Assembly (NCBI GenBank): GCA_002729295.1
Contig: PBTU01000088.1
Location: forward strand, 1-9,204
Length of the DNA: 9,204 bases
From: Verrucomicrobiales bacterium
Lineage (GTDB): Bacteria > Verrucomicrobiota > Verrucomicrobiia > Verrucomicrobiales > Akkermansiaceae
Direction: 5' to 3'
This document shows positions 1 to 7,506 of this stretch, in pieces (within the stretch, counting starts at the first letter, position 1; the number at the start of each line of letters is the position of its first letter). A program made the position numbers and the translations under genes. Below the pieces are notes generated by a model, which did not search any database, was not told where the DNA came from, and saw only the letters and a list, made by a program, of their open reading frames with translations.

Positions 1-393
1 CATCGCGGTGTAGGATTTGGTGATCGACATTTGGTAGTGTGGGTAGTTGATACGGCCTCTCCTGAAATAGGATTCAAAGATGAGTTTCCCGTGGTGGGAA
101 AGTAAGAGGCTGTCGATGGCGCCGTGTTTGCCTGCTGCGATTTCAGCAGCATAGGCAAGAACTAATTTCTTCTGCTCCTCTCCAAGAACTCCGACGGAGA
201 TGCCGTCTTTGAGGTCTGTGGGAGAAAGGTCAATGAAAGGCTTTTTGAGGTCGGGGATTTTAGCCTCGGCGGCGTATGAAATATCGGCAGCATTGAGATC
301 GGTGATCTCGGGAGCGAGTCCGTTGGGGGTCTCTTCGGCCCGGGAAATGCCGGGCAAGAGGGCGAGGCTTATGATCAAGAGAGTGTTTTTCAT
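1..393 (-). CDS. Serine hydrolase, beta-lactamase class C fold (COG1680-like), N-terminal part
   Basis: This gene is cut by the left window edge; 131 residues from the start codon at 393 can be read without a stop. Residues 1-19 form a Sec signal peptide (short basic start, hydrophobic run, likely cleavage after S-R-A), so the product is exported. Residues about 90-131 look like the start of a class C beta-lactamase/penicillin-binding-protein fold: a stretch reading HGAIDSLLLSHHGKLIFE, then the catalytic S-x-x-K box as S123-I-T-K126 in the context QMSITKSYTA. In this family the serine is acylated and the lysine acts as general base; substrates range from peptidoglycan stem peptides to esters, so function cannot be set from this piece. 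The tyrosine (YxN) and KTG-type motifs would lie outside the window. It is divergent from the sulfatase gene at 600. No strong Shine-Dalgarno is seen; the best AGGA lies about 17 bases upstream. Confidence 0.85.
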   Translation of the reverse strand, partial: MKNTLLIISLALLPGISRAEETPNGLAPEITDLNAADISYAAEAKIPDLKKPFIDLSPTDLKDGISVGVLGEEQKKLVLAYAAEIAAGKHGAIDSLLLSHHGKLIFESYFRRGRINYPHYQMSITKSYTAM

Positions 394-599
394 CGACTGC
401 TATTTGCGCTTTTCCTGTCGTGGAGGTGGGGAAGTATGACGATTTTTGTCCTACCTTGCTACTAGGAATTTTCTATTGGCGGAAAGGGGAGGGGCATCAT
501 CCTGCAGCGCTTCTACGAACGGAAAAAATTTCGGGAGATTGCCGCAACGAGCCACGAATTGAATTCGGGGCAATGTTTCGGACGTATCAATAATTTTGG
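394..599. other. Divergent intergenic region, serine hydrolase / sulfatase
   Basis: These 206 bases separate two divergent starts and must hold promoters for both if the starts are right. I cannot point to a convincing -35/-10 pair. The clearest structure is a 13-base odd palindrome at 555-567 (CGAATT-G-AATTCG), which could be an operator half-site pair but is also short enough to occur by chance. Confidence 0.3.
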
Positions 600-2921
600 A
601 TGAAGATTGATACTTTGAACGAAGGGCTTAAATGTTTGGGTATGACAAACATGACTAAGATTTTGCGTTTTTTAAACCGGGCGATTGGATTACTCCGCTC
701 CCGTTTCCGATTTTTCCCTCTAGAACGGTATTCGGTTTCCGGTTGGATTCTTTTTGTGAGTCTTTTTGGCCCGATGCTCCAAGCCGTGGAGAAACCGAAC
801 GTCCTCCTGATCTTGGTCGACGACCTGAAACCAGTCATGGGTTGTCACGGTGATCTGCTGGCGAAGACGCCTCACATGGACAAGCTATCAGCCCGCGGAA
901 TGCGCTTTGATCTCGCATATTGCAATCAGGCCGTTTGCGCACCATCGCGTTTCACTCTGATGCTGGGATCTCATTCCACTTCAACCGGGCTCTACGGTCT
1001 CGGCAGCCACCTAAGGAAAACCTGGCCGAATGCCGTGAGCATGCCACAGTATTTTGCGAAGCATGGCTATCGGACCGAGTCTCTCGGGAAAGTCTATCAC
1101 ATCGGCCATGGTAACAAGGGTGATCCGGAATCGTTCTCGGTCCCCCACTTCAAGGAAAAGGTCATCGAATACGTCGATCCCGCATCGAAGCCGGAAGGCG
1201 GATTAACTCGCGAGGAGGCCATGTTTCAAAACCAACCACCCCCCCCGGGCGGGATGAACAAGCTTCCCCGGGGAGCTGCTTTTGAATCACCCGATGTTGG
1301 AGACGACTCCTACGCCGATGGCCGGGTCGCTGCGGAGACAGTCGAGCGCCTTAAAGCAGCAAAGCAAAGAAAGGAGCCGTTCTTTATCGTGGCAGGTTTC
1401 GCGCGGCCCCATTTGCCATTTTCGGCACCCAAAAAATATTGGGATCTGTATGATCCTGAAAAGTTCGAACTGGCAGAACACCCGGATCTCCCGGCAGGCT
1501 CACCCAAGGTGGCGCAAAAGCGCGGCGGGGAAATCCGCAACTACTTCCCGGTTCCCGACAAGAACGACCGCGCGCAGATCACTGACGAACTGGCCCGCAA
1601 ACTCATCCACGGATACTACGCCAGCACCAGCTACGTCGACGCCCAGATTGGGAAGGTGACAGACGCGCTTGAGCAACTCGGTTTGGCTGACGATACCATC
1701 GTGGTCCTCTGGGGCGATCACGGCTTTCATCTCGGCGACCTCGGGATCTGGACCAAACATACCAATTATGAGCAAGCCAATCGTATTCCAATCTTGATCT
1801 CCGCACCTGGTGTGACCCAACCAAATTCATCGACCCGACAGTTGGCAGAGAGCGTAGACATTTTTCCGACTCTCGTGGAATTGGCCGGTCTTCCGGCGCC
1901 GGCAGGGCCACAGCCAATCGATGGCGTGAGTCTCGTGCCCGTGCTGAAAGATCCAGCTGTGCGAGTTCGCGATCACGCATTCCATGCGTACCCCAAAAGC
2001 AAGATGGGCCGCGCCATTCGCACCGAACGATTTCGTCTCGTAGAATGGAAAAAACCAGGCACGCCAGGAAAATCAGCCGAAATCGAACTTTACGACTACC
2101 GGGAAGATCCTCTGGAGACAAAAAACCTCGTCAGAGAAAAACCAGCTGAAGTGAAACGCTTGCGGGCGATTCTGGATCGTTACCCCGAAGCGGTCGGCCG
2201 TGACGGCAAGCCGGTAAAAACGGCAAAGGTTGACGAGGGCAGTGAGGCGAGACAGGTAGCTGTCCATTCAAAGTCGCCGAAGATCGCAAGGCGGAATCTT
2301 CGCATCATCACTGAATCCAGATCCCACAAAACGGGTAGTTTGCCTCAAGGTGTGCTTTTAGCCCAGGGCGGACGCGAGCACGGATACGCCCTGCATTTTC
2401 TTCCAAGTGGTCGGCCGGCTTTTGATGTCAGGATAAACGGAAAAGTGACCCGCATCGCCGGGGAAGATCCTGTCAAGAACATGGCCCGGTTGGAGGCGAA
2501 GCTCGACGCCAAAACGATGACACTCTCTCTGAACGGAAAGATTCTCGTGAGCGCGAAATCACCGGGACTCATCCCTGTGCAGCCCAAAGATCCACTCTCG
2601 GTGGCGACGGATACGCTCACCAATGCGGGTGATTACGTTGTGCCGAATTCCTTCAACGGAACTGTTCTGGCGGTCCGAATTGAAGGTGGCGGCAAGCCAT
2701 TCGTGATTTCCAATCTGGAGATCGGAACGCCGGAAGCGGCCGGGGACAACAAACAAATAATGACGGAAGAGGGCGAGGCTGTGCCCCGAGAGAATACGGG
2801 TCGAAAGGGATGGAAGAAGTCCTTTATTTACCCTCGGCATTGTTTTGGAGAATCCGTTGCGCGCGTTCCTGAATTCGTGGTTCGGAGTCGCTTTCGACGA
2901 GGTATTCGAGCCATTCGGTGA
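600..2921 (+). CDS. S1-family sulfatase, iduronate-2-sulfatase-like, with C-terminal LamG-like domain
   Basis: Exported type I sulfatase that hydrolyses sulfate esters, probably on a sulfated glycan. Residues about 45-62 are a hydrophobic signal segment (likely cleavage after L-Q-A); the basic region before it is long, so the start could also be the ATG at 642 or 651. The sulfatase domain spans about 66-530. Active-site elements are complete: metal-binding D74-D75 (VDD), the formylglycine box C113-A-P-S-R117, K164 and H167 in GKVYHIGH, H271 in RPHLPFSAP, D373-H374 in WGDHGFHLGD, and K386 in WTKHTNYE. These contexts match iduronate-2-sulfatase relatives (SulfAtlas S1_7 type). Residues about 565-700 resemble the LamG-like domain often found at the C-terminus of planctomycete sulfatases (GVLLAQGGREHGYALHF, then FDVRINGKV). 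Residues 711-773 match no domain and lie partly antisense to the next gene. The Cys needs a formylglycine-generating enzyme encoded elsewhere. Exact substrate unknown. Confidence 0.93.
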   Translation: MKIDTLNEGLKCLGMTNMTKILRFLNRAIGLLRSRFRFFPLERYSVSGWILFVSLFGPMLQAVEKPNVLLILVDDLKPVMGCHGDLLAKTPHMDKLSARGMRFDLAYCNQAVCAPSRFTLMLGSHSTSTGLYGLGSHLRKTWPNAVSMPQYFAKHGYRTESLGKVYHIGHGNKGDPESFSVPHFKEKVIEYVDPASKPEGGLTREEAMFQNQPPPPGGMNKLPRGAAFESPDVGDDSYADGRVAAETVERLKAAKQRKEPFFIVAGFARPHLPFSAPKKYWDLYDPEKFELAEHPDLPAGSPKVAQKRGGEIRNYFPVPDKNDRAQITDELARKLIHGYYASTSYVDAQIGKVTDALEQLGLADDTIVVLWGDHGFHLGDLGIWTKHTNYEQANRIPILISAPGVTQPNSSTRQLAESVDIFPTLVELAGLPAPAGPQPIDGVSLVPVLKDPAVRVRDHAFHAYPKSKMGRAIRTERFRLVEWKKPGTPGKSAEIELYDYREDPLETKNLVREKPAEVKRLRAILDRYPEAVGRDGKPVKTAKVDEGSEARQVAVHSKSPKIARRNLRIITESRSHKTGSLPQGVLLAQGGREHGYALHFLPSGRPAFDVRINGKVTRIAGEDPVKNMARLEAKLDAKTMTLSLNGKILVSAKSPGLIPVQPKDPLSVATDTLTNAGDYVVPNSFNGTVLAVRIEGGGKPFVISNLEIGTPEAAGDNKQIMTEEGEAVPRENTGRKGWKKSFIYPRHCFGESVARVPEFVVRSRFRRGIRAIR
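1239..1246 (+). repeat. C8 homopolymer inside the sulfatase gene
   Basis: Eight consecutive C bases encode most of a P-P-P-P run at residues 214-217 of the first sulfatase. The frame is intact on both sides. Such a tract is prone to replication slippage or sequencing error, and a one-base change would end the protein early. Confidence 0.9.
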
Positions 2922-3549
2922 CGTTGGGATCGTTTGCCATGGGGGCGAGCGTTTCGAGGGCCTGGCCGCGCATTTTTGGGGATTCCTCTTCGCCGATCCA
3001 TTCTAGGATGTTGGTCCTGAATTCTCCGTTGGTAGTCCCACGGAGGTTTTCGAGGAGCTGCCAGCGAAGGATGCTGCCTTTGGGATCGTCCAGCGAAGCG
3101 GTCCAAAGAGGCATCATGGAGGAGACGATTTCATCGTCGATGCCGCCGCCGTCCTTGAGGGAAGGGAGAGTCTTGACCCGTTCCCAGTTGTCGCGCTCGG
3201 TGTCGAGGACGATGGCGCGGGCCTCCGCCAGTTTTTCTTTTCGTTTTTGGAAGTGCTCGAGCACGCCGAGATCCCGAAGTTGTTGTTCGATTTTACTTGG
3301 AGTGACGCTGATGGAATTAAGCGGCGATTCGGAGAGATCTTGGTTCGCGGCTGGGGCTTCGAGTTCGTTGACAGGTTGTTGGCTCGCGTCGGTGAGCCGG
3401 GCGAGTTCGTTCTCAAGGGTACGGACTTTGGCTTCGAGTCGGGCGGTTGATTGCGCGGGTTCCGCAGGCGAAACTGTAGGTTGTCTGGTGAGAGAGACAG
3501 CAAGGGCGGCAAGGGAGAAAAGGATGGCCAGAATGGAAAGGGCTTTCAT
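2824..3549 (-). CDS. Exported or membrane-anchored coiled-coil protein, function unknown
   Basis: I do not recognise this 241-residue protein. Residues 1-20 are a hydrophobic signal peptide or N-terminal anchor. Residues about 34-53 have coiled-coil character (ARLEAKVRTLENELARL), followed by a Pro/Ala/Ser-rich linker to about 85 and a charged helical stretch at 86-128. Residues about 138-236 are helical, with L/W/A spacing suggesting two or three HEAT-like repeats (for example PKMRGQALETLAPMANDPNV followed by EWLEYLVES). No catalytic motif is visible. It probably acts as a periplasmic scaffold or adaptor, but that is inference from architecture only. Its 3' end overlaps the 3' end of the convergent sulfatase gene by 98 bases, and its codon pattern and signal peptide favour it as a true gene over the 216-residue antisense frame. 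The bases just before ATG are CTCCTCCTGCAGTCCC, with no Shine-Dalgarno. Confidence 0.78.
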   Translation of the reverse strand: MKALSILAILFSLAALAVSLTRQPTVSPAEPAQSTARLEAKVRTLENELARLTDASQQPVNELEAPAANQDLSESPLNSISVTPSKIEQQLRDLGVLEHFQKRKEKLAEARAIVLDTERDNWERVKTLPSLKDGGGIDDEIVSSMMPLWTASLDDPKGSILRWQLLENLRGTTNGEFRTNILEWIGEEESPKMRGQALETLAPMANDPNVTEWLEYLVESDSEPRIQERAQRILQNNAEGK

Positions 3550-3837
3550 GGGACTGCAGGAGGAGTAACAGATTTTAATGAGATTGGCGAGTTGGAAGAA
3601 GGGAAGGAGCTTTTCCCCCCAAAAAAAACCCCATCTCTTGTTGGCAGAGGTGTGATAGGCTGGATCCTCTGATAATGCCCTCCGCCGTTCATTAGGTAAT
3701 GGGATGTTTGCGTGAGGAACTGGAGTGGAAAAGTCCGGGAGAAACTCTTCCAGAGCTAGATATCGCCCCGCTATTGTTTTGGATTTTTCTGCAAAATGTC
3801 CTCGCTCCGCTCCGCGAAGAATGGAGAATCACCCATC
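3550..3837. other. Divergent intergenic region, coiled-coil protein / TIM-barrel isomerase
   Basis: These 288 bases lie between two divergent starts. They contain a C6-A8-C4 homopolymer block around 3615-3632 and isolated promoter-like words: TTGGCA at 3641-3646 and GATAAT at 3671-3676. Each differs from consensus at one position, but they are 24 bases apart, too far for a standard sigma-70 promoter, so I do not call one. No small gene is supported here. Confidence 0.35.
3823..3827 (+). promoter_or_regulatory. Ribosome binding site deciding the isomerase start
   Basis: GGAGA lies 10 bases upstream of the ATG at 3838. It supports 3838 over an in-frame ATG at 3796; starting at 3838 also places the twin-arginine motif at residues 3-4, as expected for a Tat signal. 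Confidence 0.55.
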
Positions 3838-4743
3838 ATGAACCGACGCAAGTTTTGCTCACTGACAGGGACCTCGCTGGCTGGAATGGCCGCTGGGCCA
3901 GCCATTGCCGATCATCACGCAGGCGACGCCAAGCCCTTCAAGGCGATGTTTGCTCCGCATAGCGGCCTCCTACCGACCAGCCCCAAGGACTACCTCGACC
4001 AGATGAAGTTCGCCTACGATCATGGCTTTCGGTCGTGGGAGGAGAACTGGCTTTCCCGCAAGGACGCCAAGCTCTGCGACAAGGTTGGCGAGTTTGCCAA
4101 AGACAAGGGCATTCTTCTCGGAGTCACCGTCATCACGGGAGGGAACGGAGTAAAGTTCTGGGATCCCGGCGAAGACGGAATCAAAAACATCTTGGCCGAT
4201 ATGAAGAAGGGCGTGGAGCATTGCAAGCGCACTGGGCAGACCAACATGACCATGATCCCAGGACCACGGGATCCCAAGATGCCCTACGAAGAGCAGATCA
4301 AAAAGGCCGCCGATCTCATGAAGCGCTGCTGCGATATTGTCGAGGGCCACGGAATCATTCTGGCTCAGGAGCCTCTCTCACACGGCGTCAAAGGTGGGCC
4401 TCCTTTGCTTCGATCATTCGAAGACGGCCACAAGCTCTGCACCGCTGTAAATCGCAAATCCTGTAAAGTTCTCGCCGACTTCTTCCACGAGGGACAGATC
4501 GGTAACGGACCCAAGCTCATTGAGAATGCCGAAAAAATCTGGGATCAGGTCAGCTACATTCAGTATGGTGATTCGCCGGGTCGCAAGGAACCCGGTACCG
4601 GTAAACTCGATTATGTCGCCGTGACAAAGTTCCTCCGCAAAAAAGGCTATACCGGCCCGATTGGGATGGAGCACGGCGCCAGTAAGAAGGGCAAAGAGGG
4701 ACTTGATGCTCTCATCTCTTCCTATCGTAAAGTCGACGCTTGA
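3838..4743 (+). CDS. Tat-exported TIM-barrel isomerase, hydroxypyruvate isomerase-like
   Basis: 301-residue protein of the xylose isomerase-like TIM-barrel superfamily (sugar phosphate isomerase/epimerase, AP_endonuc_2 fold). It opens with a Tat signal (MNRRKFCSLTG, hydrophobic stretch, likely cleavage A-I-A/D at 24-25). The motif set follows hydroxypyruvate isomerase: E178 in AQEPLSH, D214 and H217 in VLADFFHEGQ, Q242 in YIQYGD, the signature GDSPGRKEPGTGKLDY at 244-259, and E278 in GMEHG. By family comparison E178, D214, Q242 and E278 are the divalent-metal ligands, so it looks catalytically competent. Cytoplasmic Hyi interconverts hydroxypyruvate and tartronate semialdehyde; an exported paralogue more likely acts on a sugar or sugar acid in the periplasm, and the substrate is not known. 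It is monocistronic, divergent from the coiled-coil gene and convergent with the PhoD-like gene. The symbol hyi is withheld because export argues against that exact role. Confidence 0.87.
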   Translation: MNRRKFCSLTGTSLAGMAAGPAIADHHAGDAKPFKAMFAPHSGLLPTSPKDYLDQMKFAYDHGFRSWEENWLSRKDAKLCDKVGEFAKDKGILLGVTVITGGNGVKFWDPGEDGIKNILADMKKGVEHCKRTGQTNMTMIPGPRDPKMPYEEQIKKAADLMKRCCDIVEGHGIILAQEPLSHGVKGGPPLLRSFEDGHKLCTAVNRKSCKVLADFFHEGQIGNGPKLIENAEKIWDQVSYIQYGDSPGRKEPGTGKLDYVAVTKFLRKKGYTGPIGMEHGASKKGKEGLDALISSYRKVDA

Positions 4744-4801
4744 TCGGCGGCATCGTTTTGGGGCATTCGGACCTCAATTCGGGAAAAGATTTCAAAATAC
4801 C

Positions 4802-4877
4802 CTCCCGCCATTTCGGTGGGAGCGGCATGAAGCCGCGGCAGAAAATTTCCAGAAGGAAATTAGTGGAGAGATTTTTT
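4802..4877. terminator. Tandem hairpins between convergent genes, probable two-way terminator
   Basis: Three adjacent inverted repeats occupy the 132-base convergent gap. The first is CTCCCGCC-ATTTC-GGTGGGAG at 4802-4822 (8 pairs, one G-T). The second is GCGGC-ATGAA-GCCGC at 4822-4836. The third is AATTTCC-AGAA-GGAAATT at 4844-4861 (7 perfect pairs). On the plus strand a T6 run follows at 4872-4877; on the minus strand the third stem is followed directly by TTCTG and the first by GGTATTTTG. This fits ending transcripts of both the isomerase gene and the PhoD operon. The T-tracts are imperfect, so efficiency is uncertain. Confidence 0.55.
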
Positions 4878-7500
4878 AGAGGGTGGTGATGGTTTGAGAG
4901 TGGGACTCTCTCCCGTCGAAGGCGGTGAGAATGAGTTGAGTGCCGGGGGCGATGTTGGGGAGGGTTTTAAGCGGCAGAGTGCCGTCGGGTTTAGAGCGGG
5001 TGCCCCGGATGGGGCGGCCGTTGGTATGGGCGAGGCGTAGGTCAGCGTTGGGGAGAGTTTTGATGGAGGGGAGTTTGCAAGTGGCTGCCTGGCCGCTTTG
5101 GGAGGCGGTTTCGGTGAGGGAGCCGCCGCCGCGTGGAGTTTCGTCCGGGCCATCGATGAGGTTGCGAATGCGGAGGCCGATTTTCGGATCGACCGGAGCG
5201 GGGTCGAATTCCATTTCGAGGAAGTTCCAGTAAAAGGGGTCTTCTTCTTTCTGGGGCTGAAGATCGGGAGTGGCGTGTTTTCTATGATAAAGGCAATGGA
5301 CGTCGAGAGGGCGACCATCGAAATCCTTCATACTGGGACCAAAGCCGGGGATGACGGAGCGTCCGCCGCTGCGGCCGATGGGGCCAAAAGAGCATTCGAT
5401 GAGGTTGTATTCGGTGTTCTTGATGATGCTACCATTATGCACATCGCCGTAGACGGTAACGACGCCATCGCGCTCGGAGAGGAGTTTGATGAGCCGGTCG
5501 GCTCCGGCTTTGACCCAGCCGGCGTAGTCGGCGGCGACGCGGTCGCGTTGTTCAAAGACAGTGTTACCGCCTTTATTTCCCCCCCAGATGGTGTGGAGGC
5601 CATTGAGGCCGGTGAGGCAAATGAGGGGCGCGGAATCGGTGCGGATGAGTTGTTGCAGCCAGGCGAATTGTTCTTCGCCTAGAAGAGCTCGGGTGGGGTC
5701 GGCGCGGTCGTAAGCGTTCTCAACATGATCCCAGCCCCATTCTTTCCAGATGTTGGTGTCTTGTGAGCTGCGCCAGAGTCGGGCATCGACGATGGTGAGG
5801 GTGAAGTCGCGGCGGGGCATTTTCCAGGCGCGCCACTTTTTTGGATTGGCGAGAGGGTCGACTTCTTCGGCTCCGGTGACGAGGTGATGAACGATTTGGA
5901 AATTGCGTCGCATGTATGAGGCGTCCTGTCCGAGTCCGTCGTGTTTGCGAATCGCGATTTGCTCGGGGCCTTTTACGTCGTCCATGCCGTAGTCGTGGTC
6001 GCCGGGGTTGATGATGTTCCAGTGCTGCATCATCTGCCAGCGAGAGGTCGGGCCGAAGATAGAATTGGCAACGACTTTGTAGGCGTCGTCGGTGCTGGGT
6101 GGGTAGAGGACGAGCTCCATATACCACACGTCGTCTTCCCAAACCATGATTTGAAAATTGTAAGCATCGAGGTGCTTGTAGGATTCGACAGAGGGTTGAT
6201 CGCGAACCTGCCAATCGTCTCCGCCGCCGAGAATTTTGAGGCCGGCCTCGGTGTGTTGTTGAAGTCCGGAGGTAATAGCGTGACAGCTAAGGCCGCAGAG
6301 CTTGTAGGGGGCCTTGAGCTGGGGAAGGCGTCCCACGTAGATGCCGGAAGCGGGAACATCTCCGACCAAGCCGGTGCCGGGTCCGCAAGCGTCGGAGCCA
6401 ATGCGGCGATCGGCGGTGACGTTTTCTCCGTCTTTCCAAATGGTGTAGTAGAGCGTGGCGTCGCCCGGGCTTTTAGGGAGGGTGGTGGTGATGACAGAGG
6501 TGTTGCGTCGGAAGTCGTTGTTGACGATTTTGGCGGTGCCAGAGACGGGGATCTTTTCCCAGTCTGCGGTGGGAGATTCGGAAACGCGAACCTCGGCCTT
6601 CTTGCCGTCGGATGCGAAGACGCTCACAAATTTAACCTGCCACTTGCCGTCGACTTTTTTGAGGGTGTCGCCGAGCGGGTAGCAGGCGGAGCATTCAGCG
6701 TGACCGACGGTGAGTGGTTTGTTTTCGCAGGGGTCGAGCGAGACATCGGAGATTTCAAAGTCGATGAGGCCGCGAGTGGCAAGGCCGAAGTAGCCGGAGC
6801 TTTGAGTTTGGGGAATGTTTTCGAGAGTGAGGGTAATGGAGTTCAGCGTGGTGGTGACCTTGGTGCCTTTGACTTCAAGGGAGAGAGTGAATTTGTCTCC
6901 TGGTTTGAGGATGGAAGCCTTCGTTTTTTTAGGAGCAGAGGATTTTTTCTCTCGGTTGGTGGGCTTTTTAAGTTCGGCGAGATAACCGTTGTCCTGATAT
7001 CCGATGATGGTGGCTTTTCTGGATTTATTGTATCCCTCGAAAAGGCTACGGCCTCCAATGGCGATCCCGAGTTGGCCGTAGCCGGGTTGATACATTTTCC
7101 AATCGGCATTGTCGCCTTCGGGAACCGCGGGAGCATCGGCATGGTAAGTTCCTCTGATCGTAATGGTATAGTTGCCGGTGAGTTTCCAATCGCGTCGCCA
7201 GAGAATTCCATGCGGGAGAGAGGGGTCATATTCGGTCTCCATCTTCTTTTTTTCATGGGTCTCGGAGTGATAGGGGAAGCCGGTGCGTCGTGCGCGGTCT
7301 CCGATATTTTTGAGACGGCGGCGAAGGGCTCCGTTTTTGATTTGCCAGTAGCCGGGATTGAGCGATTCCCACTCGGAGCCGTGGACAAGGGAATCGGGGC
7401 GGGAGAAGCCATCGATAGCGACGAGAGCAGATCTTCCGCTGAGAGTCGGGGTGAGCGCGAGAGTGGCGGAAGTGGTTTTGAGAAAGTGACGGCGGTCCAT
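4876..7500 (-). CDS. Tat-exported PhoD-like metallophosphatase, multidomain
   Basis: 874-residue exported protein. Residues 1-29 are a Tat signal (MDRRHFLKTT, R3-R4). Residues about 40-255 form a beta-rich region resembling the LamG/DUF1080 type (GQLGIAIGGRSLFEGY at 142-157; GYFGLATRGLIDFEISDVSL at 236-255). Residues about 265-370 resemble the Ig-like PhoD N-terminal domain. The phosphatase domain covers about 395-780: C406 in GLSC, D457 and Y460 in WEDDVWY (the GDxxY position), D501-H502-D503 in NPGDHDYG, VDARLWRS at 571-578, LGEEQFAWLQQLI at 607-619, and D686/H688 in VYGDVHNG. In PhoD these residues bind the metal centre and hydrolyse phosphomono- or diesters. Residues about 805-874 look like a small beta-sandwich. 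It is longer than typical PhoD (around 500-600 residues) because of the added domains. It is second in an operon, 6 bases after the sulfatase stop. Substrate unknown. Confidence 0.87.
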   Translation of the reverse strand: MDRRHFLKTTSATLALTPTLSGRSALVAIDGFSRPDSLVHGSEWESLNPGYWQIKNGALRRRLKNIGDRARRTGFPYHSETHEKKKMETEYDPSLPHGILWRRDWKLTGNYTITIRGTYHADAPAVPEGDNADWKMYQPGYGQLGIAIGGRSLFEGYNKSRKATIIGYQDNGYLAELKKPTNREKKSSAPKKTKASILKPGDKFTLSLEVKGTKVTTTLNSITLTLENIPQTQSSGYFGLATRGLIDFEISDVSLDPCENKPLTVGHAECSACYPLGDTLKKVDGKWQVKFVSVFASDGKKAEVRVSESPTADWEKIPVSGTAKIVNNDFRRNTSVITTTLPKSPGDATLYYTIWKDGENVTADRRIGSDACGPGTGLVGDVPASGIYVGRLPQLKAPYKLCGLSCHAITSGLQQHTEAGLKILGGGDDWQVRDQPSVESYKHLDAYNFQIMVWEDDVWYMELVLYPPSTDDAYKVVANSIFGPTSRWQMMQHWNIINPGDHDYGMDDVKGPEQIAIRKHDGLGQDASYMRRNFQIVHHLVTGAEEVDPLANPKKWRAWKMPRRDFTLTIVDARLWRSSQDTNIWKEWGWDHVENAYDRADPTRALLGEEQFAWLQQLIRTDSAPLICLTGLNGLHTIWGGNKGGNTVFEQRDRVAADYAGWVKAGADRLIKLLSERDGVVTVYGDVHNGSIIKNTEYNLIECSFGPIGRSGGRSVIPGFGPSMKDFDGRPLDVHCLYHRKHATPDLQPQKEEDPFYWNFLEMEFDPAPVDPKIGLRIRNLIDGPDETPRGGGSLTETASQSGQAATCKLPSIKTLPNADLRLAHTNGRPIRGTRSKPDGTLPLKTLPNIAPGTQLILTAFDGRESHSQTITTL

Positions 7501-7506
7501 GGCAGC

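Noticed and set aside
1603..2121. A 172-residue minus-strand frame inside the first sulfatase
   Set aside because: It is antisense to the conserved metal-binding region of the sulfatase and has no coherent domain.
2918..3568. A 216-residue plus-strand frame opposite the coiled-coil gene
   Set aside because: Rich in S and R with no recognisable pattern, while the minus-strand frame has a signal peptide and coherent helices.
3641..3676. TTGGCA and GATAAT as a sigma-70 promoter
   Set aside because: The spacing is 24 bases, outside the usual 16-18, and no -35-like word lies at the right distance from GATAAT.
3796..3837. Earlier in-frame ATG for the isomerase gene
   Set aside because: Starting at 3796 would bury the twin-arginine motif behind 14 extra residues; the ATG at 3838 has a well-spaced GGAGA and gives a normal Tat signal.
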